From positions 1 to 41,724 of the forward strand of contig SYKL01000055.1 in the NCBI GenBank assembly GCA_005797785.1: DNA of 41,724 bases, read 5' to 3'. The notes beneath the pieces are model-generated. The model saw only the letters and a list, made by a program, of their open reading frames with translations. It searched no databases and was not told the origin of the DNA. Position numbers and translations under genes: made by a program. The stretch comes from Pseudomonadota bacterium. GTDB lineage: Bacteria > Myxococcota_A > UBA796 > GCA-2862545. Positions 41,012-41,724 of the stretch are shown here, in pieces (position 1 is the first letter of the stretch; the number at the start of each line of letters is the position of its first letter).

Positions 41012-41724
41012 TCCGCGCCGCTTCCACTGCAAACAACAGCGCTTCCGGCGTACAGGGGATCGCTAGCTTAGGCACGGTCTTTTCCGTCCCAAACCCGGCG
41101 ACCGCATCCCTGAGCGCCATCACCACGCCGATCGCGAGGACCAACGGGGGTTCTCCGACGGCCTTGCTTCCGTGGATCGACCCCTCCTGAGCCGCGTCGG
41201 TCAACAGCGCCACGCGGAAATCTTTGGGTACGTCGCCGATCGCAGGGATCTTGTAGGTGGATGGCCCACGAGTGATCAAGCGGCCCTTCTCATCAAAACG
41301 GACGTCCTCATTGGTTAACCAGCCCATCCCTTGCACAAAGGCACCCTCGACCTGTCCGCGATCGATCGCCGGATTCAAGGAATCTCCGACATCATGGAGG
41401 ATGTCCACCCGGCGCACGCGGTGCTCGCCGGTCAGGCCGCAGACTTCCACCTCCACAACGGCCGCACCATACGCATAGTAAAAGAACGGGGTTCCCTCGC
41501 CTTTATCGCGGTCATAGGCGATCCCTGGCGTTCGGTAAAAACCCGTGGCCGACAGGGACACCCGTTGAATCCAGGCGGTTCGAGCGACATCTCCGAATGA
41601 AACACTGCCCGACGACGAACGGGCTTCTCCTCCGATAAAAGACACCTCCGGAGGTCGGCAGCCGAGCATTCCCGCGGCAACCTCTTTCAGGCGTTCCACC
41701 AATACATTGCACGCCTCGCGCACC
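40998..41724 (-). CDS. Xanthine dehydrogenase-type molybdenum-binding subunit, C-terminal part
   Basis: About 240 C-terminal residues of a large molybdopterin-binding hydroxylase subunit lie in the window; the gene continues past the right edge. Visible family features are GAAVVEVEVCGLTGEHRVRRVDILHDVGDSLNPAIDRGQVEGAFVQG, the approach to the molybdenum site, and HGSKAVGEPPLVLA, in which the Glu of GEPP is the catalytic base. The family hydroxylates purines and related N-heterocycles or aldehydes; the pattern is closest to XdhB/XDH. The last codons fall inside the 34-bp palindrome. The ORF-track start at the very edge is not a real start. The partner FAD and FeS subunits would be expected outside the window. 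Confidence 0.87.
   Translation of the reverse strand, partial: VREACNVLVERLKEVAAGMLGCRPPEVSFIGGEARSSSGSVSFGDVARTAWIQRVSLSATGFYRTPGIAYDRDKGEGTPFFYYAYGAAVVEVEVCGLTGEHRVRRVDILHDVGDSLNPAIDRGQVEGAFVQGMGWLTNEDVRFDEKGRLITRGPSTYKIPAIGDVPKDFRVALLTDAAQEGSIHGSKAVGEPPLVLAIGVVMALRDAVAGFGTEKTVPKLAIPCTPEALLFAVEAARSVNS

Noticed and set aside
1-41724. tRNA genes, CRISPR arrays, insertion sequences or prophage genes
   Set aside because: No T-loop/acceptor patterns, direct-repeat arrays, transposase motifs or terminal inverted repeats were found on reading both strands.

Overview
The window reads as gene-dense chromosomal DNA from a GC-rich bacterium of the Myxococcota (deltaproteobacterial) kind. Several independent marks point there: an AgmX/PglI C-terminal domain protein, a Ser/Thr protein kinase with a membrane anchor, a Gld-type ABC exporter, many lipoproteins, an exported GH18 protein with a 'DTGDT' linker and a MYXO-CTERM-like Cys/TM/Arg tail, and near-consensus sigma-54 promoters. 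I see no tRNA, rRNA, CRISPR array, insertion sequence or phage gene. Starts are often GTG or TTG, and neighbouring genes commonly overlap by 4 bases (GTGA, ATGA, TTGA) or share convergent stop codons. No gene-free stretch exceeds about 300 bases.

Left part (1-10.8 kb): a 3' fragment of gpmI runs into ltaE. Facing it are an AgmX-type protein and a sigma-54-driven VWA lipoprotein, followed upstream by malate dehydrogenase. comF and a 60-residue protein with its own sigma-54 promoter and terminator come next. A tightly packed operon follows: an unknown HTH/CxxC/TM protein, a DUF167 protein, a PHP phosphoesterase, a Rossmann protein and an SCP2 protein, closed by an intrinsic terminator.

Middle (10.8-19.8 kb): on the minus strand, a Ser/Thr kinase is followed by an ABC ATPase, a permease and a GldG-like protein in one probable operon. 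A six-helix-type membrane protein, a GH18 secreted glycosidase-like protein, the fluoride channel CrcB and a PspA/IM30 homologue follow.

Accessory block (19.9-31.4 kb): two tandem GT-C (AftB-like) membrane glycosyltransferase candidates are translationally coupled to a thioredoxin-octaheme cytochrome c fusion. A minus-strand operon then carries a histidine/aromatic ammonia-lyase (SSG at the MIO site), a second lyase paralogue that has lost the MIO serine and the Tyr loop, and an alpha/beta-hydrolase lipoprotein.

Right part (31.4-41.7 kb): an NHL-repeat lipoprotein with a methyltransferase, an unknown lipoprotein, an operon of membrane protein, subtilisin-like protease and FG-GAP lipoprotein, an SPFH protein with two GYF-like modules, RibB with an unusual N-terminal extension, a perfect 34-bp palindrome, and the C-terminal part of a xanthine-dehydrogenase-type molybdenum subunit running off the edge.

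The best candidates for something undescribed are the MIO-less lyase paired with an intact one, the GT-C/thioredoxin-octaheme operon, and the sigma-54-driven microprotein and VWA lipoprotein. All functions come from reading motifs by eye; no database search was run.
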